Assembly: GCA_002707905.1 (NCBI GenBank)
Contig: PAOF01000011.1
Location: forward strand, 1-8,785
Length of the DNA: 8,785 nucleotides
Direction: 5' to 3'
Source: Fidelibacterota bacterium
GTDB lineage: Bacteria > Fidelibacterota > Marinisomatia > Marinisomatales > S15-B10
Positions within the stretch are counted from its first letter, which is position 1; each line of letters opens with the position of its first letter. The notes under the pieces were generated by a model. It saw only the letters and a list, made by a program, of their open reading frames with translations. It made no database searches and was not told the DNA's origin. This document shows positions 1-6,782 of the stretch, in pieces. The position numbers were made by a program, and so were the translations under genes.

Positions 1-147
1 GAAATAAAATATAAAGGTGACTTCTATAAATTAGGAATTCCAGATAATTTTATTGAACATGGAGATAGATCAGAATTATTAGATAACTTGGGTTTAACAT
101 CTTCAAAAATCCTTCAAAAAATTCAGGAAATATCAAAAAAAAATTAA
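1..147 (+). CDS. dxs: 1-deoxy-D-xylulose-5-phosphate synthase, C-terminal end (partial)
   Basis: The window opens inside this gene; frame 1 gives 48 residues and then TAA at 145-147. DXS is the thiamine diphosphate enzyme that condenses pyruvate with glyceraldehyde 3-phosphate, the first step of the MEP isoprenoid pathway, in the cytosol. The visible piece is the end of the C-terminal transketolase-like domain. It carries the characteristic DXS tail: a Leu-Gly-Ile-Pro-Asp segment followed by Phe-Ile-Glu-His-Gly and then Leu-Leu-Asp-Asn-Leu-Gly-Leu, close to the 'GIPD-FIEHG-ELL-LGL' ending common in the family. The catalytic regions are upstream of the window and cannot be assessed. The next gene, cstA, starts one base after the stop, so the two are almost certainly cotranscribed. 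Identification rests on this short tail only, but the tail is distinctive. Confidence 0.92.
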   Translation, partial: EIKYKGDFYKLGIPDNFIEHGDRSELLDNLGLTSSKILQKIQEISKKN

Positions 148-148
148 A

Positions 149-1861
149 TTGAATTCTGCATTATTATTAATTACAGGAATATTAGCTTACATTGTTGCAT
201 ATCTTTTTTATTCAAAATGGATTTCTAGAAACTTATTTTCTTTTAAAGATAATTTAAAAACACCAGCTCATCAGTTCTATGATGGGGTAGATTATTTTCC
301 AACACCAAAAAAAATCTTAATTGGACATCATTTTACCTCCATTGCTGGTGCTGCTCCAATCATAGGACCTTGTATAGCTGCATATTGGGGATGGTTACCT
401 GCGTTCCTCTGGATAGTTTTAGGAACAATTTTTATTGGTGCAGTTCATGATTTTGGTGCATTAGTTATTAGTTTAAGGGAAAAGGGAAAAACCATTGCTG
501 ATATAAGTAGTTTTGTAATAAGTAAAAATGCACGAATTATTTTCTTAATATTTATTATGATGTTAGGATGGTTGGTTTTGTCTGTATTTGCTATGGCCAT
601 AGCTGATTTATTTGTAACTGTTCCTACAACAGTAGTTCCAATTAATATTCAAATTATTCTTGCTATAATTGTAGGTTTTTTAATTTATAAAAAAAATGTC
701 AATACTGTTTTAATTTCAATTGTTTCGCTAATAGTTGTTTATTTTTTTGTATGGATTGGTACTTTTATTCCAGTAAGTTTTGAATTTATTGGGTTTACAA
801 AATCCGCTTCAATAAGTATGTGGATATTAATTCTTTTTTTATATTCTGCAATAGCTAGTTTGTTACCAGTATGGGTTTTATTGCAACCAAGAGATTACAT
901 AAATAGCAATCAGCTAATTTTAGGTATAATATTTATTTTTGTAGGCGTTTTTTTATCTCAACCATCAATTGAAGCTCCAATTTTAAGAATTGATACTGAT
1001 AAAGGTGCACCTCCATTATTTCCGTTTTTTTTTATAACTATTGCATGTGGTGCTATAAGTGGATTTCATGGTTTGATAGCTTCTGGTACCACATCTAAAC
1101 AAGTCAAACACTTTAGAGATGCTAGAGATATTGGGTTTGGTTCAATGTTAGGTGAAGGGTCTTTAGCGTTGGCATCTTTGATTGCTGCCGTTGCTGGAAT
1201 ATCATTGGTATCTGAAGCAAATTTACCATCACATGGTCTAGTAAAAAATTTATCTTGGCACATATATTATGATTCATGGGCACATGCTTCAATGAATAAG
1301 GCAACTGCTTTTGTTTTAGGTGGTGGTGCATTGATTCAACAGCTTGGATTTTCTGTAAAGATATCAAATACGATTATTGCAGTTTTGGTTATAGCGTTTG
1401 CAGCAACTACCCTTGACACAGTTACTAGAATTCAAAGGTTTGTTCTCTCTGAAATAGGGTTTGCAACTAACATAAGTTGGTTGAAAAATCGTTTTTTTTC
1501 AACCTTTTTGGCGATAACTCCTGCTTTAATTTTATCATTGATTAAATTTTATGATCCTCAAACAGGTTCTTTAATTAAAATTGGATGGGTTTTGTGGCCT
1601 ATATTTGGAATGAGTAATCAAATGCTAGCTGGTTTAACATTAATGGTTTTAACTATTTATTTTCACAAAAAAAATAAATCAATTTTACCAATTTTTATTC
1701 CAATGATTTTTATTTTTTTTATTACATTTATTTCATTAATTATCAAATCGATTGATTTTTTTTCAAATAATATGATTCTATTTATTATTAATATTATTCT
1801 TATTTTTTTGGTTTTATGGATGATTTTTGAAGGATTTAAATCCCTCAAGAGAAATTTGTAA
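149..1861 (+). CDS. cstA: CstA-family peptide/pyruvate transporter (carbon starvation protein A)
   Basis: This is a 570-residue polytopic inner-membrane protein of the CstA/BtsT family. E. coli members import peptides and pyruvate; the substrate here cannot be read from sequence. Family motifs seen are GHHFTSIAGAAPIIGP at residues 59-74, GAVHDFGAL at 97-105, LLQPRDY at 244-250, GAISGFHGLIASGTTSKQ at 301-318, DTVTRIQR at 423-430 and LWPIFGMSNQMLAG at 482-495. Hydrophobic segments run almost throughout, beginning at residues 4-20. It is shorter than E. coli CstA (about 700 residues), like the compact forms found in many other phyla, and looks complete. The start is TTG at 149: the next in-frame Met is near residue 137, so any later start would destroy the protein. 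No Shine-Dalgarno sequence is visible. It begins one base after the dxs stop, which implies an operon. Transport of pyruvate, a DXS substrate, would fit that pairing but is speculative. Confidence 0.93.
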   Translation: MNSALLLITGILAYIVAYLFYSKWISRNLFSFKDNLKTPAHQFYDGVDYFPTPKKILIGHHFTSIAGAAPIIGPCIAAYWGWLPAFLWIVLGTIFIGAVHDFGALVISLREKGKTIADISSFVISKNARIIFLIFIMMLGWLVLSVFAMAIADLFVTVPTTVVPINIQIILAIIVGFLIYKKNVNTVLISIVSLIVVYFFVWIGTFIPVSFEFIGFTKSASISMWILILFLYSAIASLLPVWVLLQPRDYINSNQLILGIIFIFVGVFLSQPSIEAPILRIDTDKGAPPLFPFFFITIACGAISGFHGLIASGTTSKQVKHFRDARDIGFGSMLGEGSLALASLIAAVAGISLVSEANLPSHGLVKNLSWHIYYDSWAHASMNKATAFVLGGGALIQQLGFSVKISNTIIAVLVIAFAATTLDTVTRIQRFVLSEIGFATNISWLKNRFFSTFLAITPALILSLIKFYDPQTGSLIKIGWVLWPIFGMSNQMLAGLTLMVLTIYFHKKNKSILPIFIPMIFIFFITFISLIIKSIDFFSNNMILFIINIILIFLVLWMIFEGFKSLKRNL

Positions 1862-1938
1862 TATTTTTTGGGAACATTTTTTAATAATTTTTGTTGATGT
1901 TTATAAAGGCATTAATTGTAAATTTCTTTTAATTATAC
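1862..1938 (+). promoter_or_regulatory. Only real intergenic gap; possible promoter for the ccm block
   Basis: This 77-base AT-rich spacer separates cstA from ccmE. It holds a TATACT hexamer at 1934-1939 (five of six matches to a sigma-70 -10 box) and TTGATG at 1894-1899, which is too far away to be its -35. A second weak pairing is TTGATG with TGTAAA at 1917-1922 (17-base spacing). No convincing -35 element accompanies TATACT. If TATACT were used, transcription would begin around 1945-1947, leaving the TTG at 1951 nearly leaderless and placing the TTG at 1939 upstream of the transcript. In so AT-rich a genome such hexamers arise by chance, so this is a weak call. No intrinsic terminator with a GC stem is seen after cstA. 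Confidence 0.22.
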
Positions 1939-2364
1939 TTGGAATTAACATTGAATAAAAAATTTTCAATAGTCATTATAGTTTTTTCTCTATTACTAAT
2001 CATTTGGTTGGGAATGGGTGTTGGAGATAATGAATTACCTTACGTTACTATTGATGAACTATCTGAAGATTATTCGAATAAACCTGGTAAAAGATTTAGA
2101 ATAGGTGGTATAGTTTACCAGGGTTCAGTAATAGTCGATGAGAAAGATCCTTTGTTAACAAATTTCATACTCGAACAAGAAAAAAAATTCATGAAAGTTT
2201 CTTATCATCAAATTTTACCTGATATGTTTAAAGATGGTTCTGAAGTCATAGTTGAAGGTATTTTTGATGGTGAAGTTTTTTTTGCTGATAATTTAATGAC
2301 AAAATGCGCTTCTAAATACGAAGGTGATTTGAGAGATGCTGCGCAAGGTTCAGAAAAAATTTAA
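1939..2364 (+). CDS. ccmE: Cytochrome c maturation heme chaperone CcmE, Cys (CxxxY) type
   Basis: The 141-residue product is a membrane-anchored periplasmic heme chaperone of cytochrome c maturation System I. One N-terminal membrane anchor (about residues 9-27) is followed by the OB-fold domain, with the Val-Thr-Ile-Asp-Glu-Leu stretch near residue 36, FRIGGIV at 53-59 and VIVEGIFDG at 103-111. In classical CcmE the heme is bound covalently by a His in a HxxxY motif. Here the aligned motif is C123-A-S-K-Y127, so Cys replaces His. The Cys variant is known from Desulfovibrio and archaea, where it goes with loss of CcmH. The start is TTG at 1939 or TTG at 1951 (residue 5); the next Met is residue 26, which would remove the anchor. 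There is no clear Shine-Dalgarno sequence. It is first in the ccm block, with 7 bases to ccmF. Confidence 0.92.
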   Translation: MELTLNKKFSIVIIVFSLLLIIWLGMGVGDNELPYVTIDELSEDYSNKPGKRFRIGGIVYQGSVIVDEKDPLLTNFILEQEKKFMKVSYHQILPDMFKDGSEVIVEGIFDGEVFFADNLMTKCASKYEGDLRDAAQGSEKI

Positions 2365-2371
2365 TTTATAA

Positions 2372-4342
2372 ATGCCGATATTTGGTGACTTAACGTTAAG
2401 TATTAGTTTAGGGCTGTCTCTAATTACAATTGTATTATCTATTATTTACATTGTTACTAAGGATAAAAGATTTTTCTTTACATCAGAGAGAACAATCTTA
2501 TCTGTTTGTTTTTTAGTTTTTCTATCTACTTTTAGTTTATTTTCAAGTTTATTAAATAGTGATTTTAATGTTGATTACGTTGCAAGATATTCCAGTATTG
2601 AAACACCTATTATATATAAGTTCACAGCAATATGGGCTGGCCAATCTGGTTCATTGTTATTTTGGTTATTTATTTTATCTGGTTATGTAGCTCTGGTTGT
2701 TATTCAAAATAAAAATAAACATCAAAAACTTATGCCGTTTGTTATTATCACTTTATCATCCATACAATTATTTTTTCTTATCCTGGTAAATTTTGTTGCA
2801 AATCCATTTATACCAGCCGAAGCAAATTTTGTAATAGAAAATGGTTTGGGATTAAATCCTCTTCTTCAAAACCCTACAATGGCTATTCACCCTCCAATAC
2901 TTTATCTTGGTTATGTTGGATTTTCTGTCCCCTTTGCTTTTGCTATTGCTGCGTTATGTTCTAAAGAACTAAATACGTCATGGTTACAAACAATCAGAAG
3001 ATGGACTTTATTTACTTGGTTAGCACTTGGAATTGGTATCTTGTTAGGTGGATGGTGGGCTTATAATGAATTAGGCTGGGGTGGTTATTGGGCCTGGGAT
3101 CCTGTAGAAAACGCATCTTTGATGCCTTGGTTAACAGCTACAGCATTTATCCATAGCATAATCATTCAAGAGAAAAAAAATATGTTGAAAATGTGGAATA
3201 TGATATTGATTTTAATAACATTCACACTGTGTATTTTTGGTACATTTTTAACAAGAAGTGGAATTGTTTCTTCTGTTCATTCATTTACAGCTTCATCATT
3301 AGGTCCAATTTTTTTAGCTTTTGTTTTCTTAATTTTATTTGTTTGTATTTACCTATTAATAACACGCTCTAAGTATCTAAAAAGCGAAAAAAAACTTGAA
3401 TCATTTGCTTCAAGAGAAAGTGGTTTTTTATTTAATAATGTTATTTTTGTTAGTATATGTTTTGCTGTTTTTTGGGGAACAATGTTTCCGGTTTTTTCAG
3501 AAGCATTTACTGGTTCACAAATAACTGTTGGACCACCATTTTTTAATCAAATAATTATTCCAATAAGTTTAATATTACTTTTTCTTTCAGGAATTGGTCC
3601 TTTATTAGCATGGAGAAAAACTTCTAAAGAAAGTTTGGTTAGAAATTTTTCAATACCATCTATTTTGGGATTAGTAGTTGTTTTAATTGGAATCTTGATG
3701 GGTTTAATTGGCTTATATCCCATAATAACTACATTTTTATGTGCTTTTGTTTTTTTTACAATTGTTATAGAGTTTTGGAGAGGAATAAAAGTCAGAAATA
3801 ATAAATATAATGAAAATATTATGATAGCTTTACTAAATATGATTAACAAAAACCGATCAAGATATGGGGGTTATATTGTTCATTTGGGAATTGTAATTAT
3901 GTTCATTGGTTTTATTGGTAAGGCATTTGATATTGAAAAAGAATCTTCTTTGAGAATTGGTGAATCAATTTTTCTTTCAAATTATAAAATTACACTTTTA
4001 AATTTAAGAGAGTCTGAGAGACCAAATCATTATGCTTGGATAGCAGATCTTGAGGTAGAAAAAGATGGAAAAATAATTTCTACTTTGGTCCCTGAAAAAA
4101 GAGTTTACTTCCACAAAAACGAAACCCCGGATAGAAGACAGCCTCACAGTGAATTATCGATTTTTTCAACATGGAGAGAAGATATTTACTCTATTTTTGG
4201 TGGTATAGATACTGAAAAAGATTTATTGTCAATTAAAATAATGATTAATAGGTTGGTAAAATTAGTTTGGTTGGGAGGATATTTTGTTCTTTTTGGAACT
4301 GTTATAGCTTTGTGGCCTAAAAAGTCTTTAAAAAGAATTTAA
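2372..4342 (+). CDS. ccmF: Cytochrome c heme lyase subunit CcmF
   Basis: This 656-residue polytopic membrane protein is the core of the holocytochrome c synthetase, which receives heme from CcmE and attaches it to the CxxCH motif of apocytochrome c on the periplasmic side. The WWD heme-handling motif lies at residues 227-254 (WWAYNELGWGGYWAWDPVEN then ASLMPW). The four heme-linked histidines described for E. coli CcmF have counterparts here: H173 (AIHPPILYLGY), H261 (FIHS), H303 (SVHSF) and H504 (YIVHLGI). The first three fall at the same residue numbers as in E. coli. A periplasmic domain around residues 520-615 precedes the last membrane helix (about 630-648). The length is normal for the family. 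The ATG at 2372 is the first start after ccmE, 7 bases downstream, with no clear Shine-Dalgarno sequence. It is intact and I am confident of the identity. Confidence 0.97.
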   Translation: MPIFGDLTLSISLGLSLITIVLSIIYIVTKDKRFFFTSERTILSVCFLVFLSTFSLFSSLLNSDFNVDYVARYSSIETPIIYKFTAIWAGQSGSLLFWLFILSGYVALVVIQNKNKHQKLMPFVIITLSSIQLFFLILVNFVANPFIPAEANFVIENGLGLNPLLQNPTMAIHPPILYLGYVGFSVPFAFAIAALCSKELNTSWLQTIRRWTLFTWLALGIGILLGGWWAYNELGWGGYWAWDPVENASLMPWLTATAFIHSIIIQEKKNMLKMWNMILILITFTLCIFGTFLTRSGIVSSVHSFTASSLGPIFLAFVFLILFVCIYLLITRSKYLKSEKKLESFASRESGFLFNNVIFVSICFAVFWGTMFPVFSEAFTGSQITVGPPFFNQIIIPISLILLFLSGIGPLLAWRKTSKESLVRNFSIPSILGLVVVLIGILMGLIGLYPIITTFLCAFVFFTIVIEFWRGIKVRNNKYNENIMIALLNMINKNRSRYGGYIVHLGIVIMFIGFIGKAFDIEKESSLRIGESIFLSNYKITLLNLRESERPNHYAWIADLEVEKDGKIISTLVPEKRVYFHKNETPDRRQPHSELSIFSTWREDIYSIFGGIDTEKDLLSIKIMINRLVKLVWLGGYFVLFGTVIALWPKKSLKRI

Positions 4343-4347
4343 AAATA

Positions 4348-4641
4348 ATGTACGATCTAATTCAGATAATTCAAAATTTTGTTCCTCACTTTATGATTAT
4401 TTTAACATTTAGTATTGTTTTAATTTTTTCAATTCAACCGCTTTTTTGGAATCTTACTAATATAAAATTTAATAACTCAAATAAAGTTGATTCTCTTGAA
4501 TTGAGAAAATTATCTATTTATGAACAAATAAAAGAACTTGAACTTGAATTTGATATGGGAAACATATCTGATTATGATTTCAAAAGAAATAGGTTGGAAT
4601 TGGTTAATGAAGTTTCTGAAATAATAGAAAAAATAAAATAA
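4348..4641 (+). CDS. Short CcmI-like membrane protein (no TPR domain)
   Basis: The product is 97 residues. One hydrophobic segment (about residues 13-36) is followed by a charged, helical stretch (about 48-97). That stretch contains LELRKLSIYEQIKELELEFD, then GNISDYDFKRNRLEL and an acidic-basic tail. The pattern (Leu/Glu-rich coil, then Gly-x-Ile-Ser-x-x-Asp-Phe, then Arg-x-x-Leu) resembles the N-terminal region of CcmI, the System I subunit that presents apocytochrome c to the ligation complex. Full CcmI has a second helix and a large periplasmic TPR domain, both missing here. It sits between ccmF and ccmA, 5 bases after ccmF, and abuts the ccmA start, so a role in the Ccm complex is likely. 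The assignment is inference from pattern and position; a generic small coiled-coil membrane protein is the alternative. Confidence 0.65.
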   Translation: MYDLIQIIQNFVPHFMIILTFSIVLIFSIQPLFWNLTNIKFNNSNKVDSLELRKLSIYEQIKELELEFDMGNISDYDFKRNRLELVNEVSEIIEKIK

Positions 4642-5292
4642 TTGTTAAGAATTGAAAAATTAAGTAAGTCTTTTGGTCAAAAAATTATATTAGACGAAGT
4701 CAACTTTGAGATAAATATAAATGAATCTATTGGATTGTTAGGAAAAAATGGTTCAGGCAAATCAACTTTTTTAAAAATTCTGGTAGACTTAGTTAATTAT
4801 CAAAATGGATCAATATTTTACAATGAAAAAAAAATTAAAATGGAAACTAGCTATAAATCAAAAATATTATATTTAGGTCATCAACCAACTTTTTATCCAT
4901 CCTTAACAGCAAAAGAAAATTTATTATTTATTTCAAAAATTTACAAAATTGATGAAAATCAAATAATTAAAAAAATTGTAAATTCATTAAATATTGTAGG
5001 ACTTTCCAATTCAATTAATTTGCCTGTCAGTGTTTTTTCTAGTGGAATGTTAAGAAAACTATCAATTTCAAAAGCTATATTACTTGAAAATATATGGGAA
5101 ATATTACTTTTAGATGAACCAAATGATGGTTTAGATATTGAAGGCCAAGAAATGTTATCCAATTTAATCCTATCTTGGAAAAATAAAAAATCTAACAATA
5201 ATAAAAGCTTATTAATAGTTTCTCATAATGAAAACTGGATAAAAAATCATACTGATCAAGTGATGCATTTGACAAAAGGTAAAATCAATTAA
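4642..5292 (+). CDS. ccmA: Heme exporter ATP-binding protein CcmA
   Basis: This 216-residue ABC ATPase has normal length for CcmA. Walker A is GKNGSGKST at residues 34-42 (K40), the Q-loop Gln is Q81 in LGHQPTF, the signature is FSSGM at 132-136 in place of LSGGQ, Walker B is ILLLDEP at 154-160 (D158, E159), the D-loop is GLD at 163-165 and the switch His is H195 in VSHNE. In System I the CcmAB transporter uses ATP to release holo-CcmE from CcmC for delivery to CcmF, and CcmA acts on the cytoplasmic face. The start is TTG at 4642, the base right after the preceding TAA. The next Met is residue 68, so this start is required to keep Walker A. Stop and start touching implies translational coupling. 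ccmB follows after 2 bases, which supports CcmA over other small ABC ATPases. Confidence 0.94.
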   Translation: MLRIEKLSKSFGQKIILDEVNFEININESIGLLGKNGSGKSTFLKILVDLVNYQNGSIFYNEKKIKMETSYKSKILYLGHQPTFYPSLTAKENLLFISKIYKIDENQIIKKIVNSLNIVGLSNSINLPVSVFSSGMLRKLSISKAILLENIWEILLLDEPNDGLDIEGQEMLSNLILSWKNKKSNNNKSLLIVSHNENWIKNHTDQVMHLTKGKIN

Positions 5293-5294
5293 AT

Positions 5295-5957
5295 ATGATT
5301 AGGTCATTAGTTTTAAAGGATTTATTAATTGAAATTAAATCAAAGGAAATAATTAGTTCTATGATTGCTTTTGGAATAAGTGTTATCTTGCTATTTGCTT
5401 TTTCATTTAGAGCTTCACCTAGTCAAGTTTATTTTTTTGCTCCTGGTTTGTTGTGGATGATTTTTATTTTCATTTCTATTATTTTACTTAATAGAATATT
5501 TAATTTAGAAATGGAAAATAAATCTTATGAAATCCTTTTTTCTTCTCCTGTTGACAAAAGTACAATTTTTTTAAGCAAATGTATTTCAAGCTTAATCTTT
5601 TTAATATTTTCTCAAATAATTATAACACCAATTTTTTTTCTTTTTTTACAAATTAATTTTCCTGAAAATTTATTATTTTTTTTAATTATTATATTTTTTG
5701 TTGATTTAGGAATTTGTAGTATTGGTTCAATTATTTCTGGTTCAATTATGAAAATAAGATCAAATGAAATTTTATTGCCAATATTATTTTTTCCAATGAT
5801 TACTCCTCTAATAATTTCTGCTGTCAAATCAACTGATTTAATCTTCAATAATCATCCCTTTGTTGATTGGAAGATTTGGTTTCAGTTAATACTAAGTTTT
5901 AGTGTAATTTTTTTATTTTCAGGTTATTTATTATATCCACATGTTACAAATGAGTAG
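5295..5957 (+). CDS. ccmB: Heme exporter membrane protein CcmB
   Basis: This 220-residue integral membrane protein is the permease partner of CcmA. About six hydrophobic segments are seen, near residues 20-38, 47-66, 95-118, 124-150, 158-178 and 195-214. Family landmarks are APGLLWMIFIF at 49-59, a cytoplasmic loop with ENKSYEILFSSPVDKS at 74-89, and RSNEILLPILFFPMITPLII at 155-174. This matches the CcmB pattern of an Arg-x-x-Glu-x-Leu-Leu-Pro entry into the fifth helix. The length is typical. The ATG at 5295 lies 2 bases after the ccmA stop, with a poor AAAGG-like sequence about 15 bases upstream. The end overlaps ccmC. It is very rich in Ile, Phe and Leu, as expected for a membrane protein at this base composition. 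Confidence 0.92.
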   Translation: MIRSLVLKDLLIEIKSKEIISSMIAFGISVILLFAFSFRASPSQVYFFAPGLLWMIFIFISIILLNRIFNLEMENKSYEILFSSPVDKSTIFLSKCISSLIFLIFSQIIITPIFFLFLQINFPENLLFFLIIIFFVDLGICSIGSIISGSIMKIRSNEILLPILFFPMITPLIISAVKSTDLIFNNHPFVDWKIWFQLILSFSVIFLFSGYLLYPHVTNE

Positions 5958-6642
5958 TGAAATCAAATTTTTTCATCAAAATATTTATAGTAAGCTTTTC
6001 GGTTTATTGATTATTTTTTCTTGGTTGATACTTAACTATTTTGTTTTATTTGTTACTAGGATTGACCCATATCAGGAAATGGCACAAAAAATTTTTTATT
6101 TTCATGTTCCATCAGCTTGGGTTGCTGGTATTGCATATTTAGTTGTGATGATTTCAGGAATTAATTATTTGAGAACTAAAAATAATTATTGGGATTATGT
6201 TGGTTATGCTTCTGCTGAAATAGGAACAATATTTTGTGCATTAGTTTTAATAACAGGGCCAATTTGGGCAACTCCAATTTGGGGTACCTCATGGTCTTGG
6301 GAGCCAAGATTGACTACGGTACTTATCATGTTTTTAATTTATTTAGGATATTTTTCTGTGAGAAATTTTGGTAAATCTTTAACAACGATTAAATCAATAT
6401 CTGCTACTATTGGTGTTTTAGCTTTTTTAAATGTTCCTATTATTTATTTTTCAGTAAAATTTTGGGCTGAAGAAGTTCAATTACATCCTCAGCCTGAAAT
6501 GATGGAACAGCCTGTAGATATATATTATACATTTCTTTTTTCATTAATTGTATTTTTTATGATCTATATGTATTTATTGAACTACAGGATTCATATTTTA
6601 AAGATAAAATCAAAACTTGAAAATATATTAGAAGATTATTAA
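5941..6642 (+). CDS. ccmC: Heme handling protein CcmC (divergent WWD motif)
   Basis: This six-helix membrane protein of 233 residues loads heme onto CcmE at the periplasmic face. The two heme-ligand histidines of the family are present: H55 in IFYFHVPSAW and H182 in VQLHPQPEM. Between them lies the WWD region at 111-125, TPIWGTSWSWEPRLT. Classical CcmC has WGTWWxWDxRLT, so here S117 replaces one Trp and E121 replaces the Asp, while W114, W118, W120, R123 and L124 remain. Membrane segments are near 20-38, 58-77, 90-110, 125-140, 150-170 and 194-214. Starts at 5941 and 5950 are in frame; the second would give an ATGAGTAG 8-base overlap with the ccmB stop, the first a 17-base overlap. Numbering uses 5941. 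The stop overlaps the next start as TAATG. Confidence 0.93.
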   Translation: MLQMSSEIKFFHQNIYSKLFGLLIIFSWLILNYFVLFVTRIDPYQEMAQKIFYFHVPSAWVAGIAYLVVMISGINYLRTKNNYWDYVGYASAEIGTIFCALVLITGPIWATPIWGTSWSWEPRLTTVLIMFLIYLGYFSVRNFGKSLTTIKSISATIGVLAFLNVPIIYFSVKFWAEEVQLHPQPEMMEQPVDIYYTFLFSLIVFFMIYMYLLNYRIHILKIKSKLENILEDY

Positions 6643-6782
6643 TGGAAATTTTACAATATAAATATTTCTCGTTTTTTTTTATGGCATATTTTGTTGTTTT
6701 AATTTCGATTATTATTTGGTTTTTATTTTTGATTTTACAAGAAAAAAAATATTTAAAAAAATATAATGATAAATCTAATTGA
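6642..6782 (+). CDS. ccmD: Small CcmD-family protein
   Basis: A 46-codon gene read as ATG at 6642 to TGA at 6780-6782. The product starts MEILQYKYFS, has a single strongly hydrophobic helix (about residues 9-32, including MAYFVVLISIIIWFLFLIL) and ends in a short basic tail with EKKYLKKYNDKSN. CcmD is a tiny one-helix protein encoded just after ccmC in many System I operons. In E. coli it sits in the CcmABCD complex and helps release holo-CcmE. Size, topology (hydrophobic helix then Lys-rich tail) and exact position all fit. Its ATG shares a base with the ccmC stop (TAATG), a classic coupling arrangement, and its end overlaps tilS by 17 bases. CcmD proteins are poorly conserved, so the call rests on position and shape more than on residues. 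Confidence 0.82.
   Translation: MEILQYKYFSFFFMAYFVVLISIIIWFLFLILQEKKYLKKYNDKSN

Noticed and set aside
1066..1367. Two overlapping minus-strand open frames
   Set aside because: Both are antisense to the conserved core of cstA, have no recognisable domain, and overlap each other in different frames.
1832..1843. Perfect 12-base palindrome GGATTTAAATCC near the end of cstA
   Set aside because: It has no loop, lies inside the coding sequence and is AT-rich; it is neither a terminator nor clearly an operator, and could be chance.
1663..1848. Minus-strand open frame at the 3' end of cstA
   Set aside because: Ile/Lys-rich antisense reading of hydrophobic helices with no gene-like features.
1862..1938. 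Intrinsic terminator or riboswitch between cstA and ccmE
   Set aside because: T-rich stretches occur, but there is no GC-containing stem-loop, and the gap is too short and AT-rich to support a structured riboswitch.
3547..3849. 100-codon open frame on the minus strand
   Set aside because: It lies entirely within ccmF, antisense to membrane helices. Its Ile/Lys-rich product looks like a reverse reading of AT-rich sequence, and ccmF is unmistakably the coding strand.
4959..5198. Minus-strand open frame within ccmA
   Set aside because: Antisense to the ABC signature and Walker B region; no independent coding evidence.
5612..5848. Minus-strand open frame within ccmB
   Set aside because: Antisense to ccmB helices; composition is what a reversed Ile/Phe-rich gene would give.
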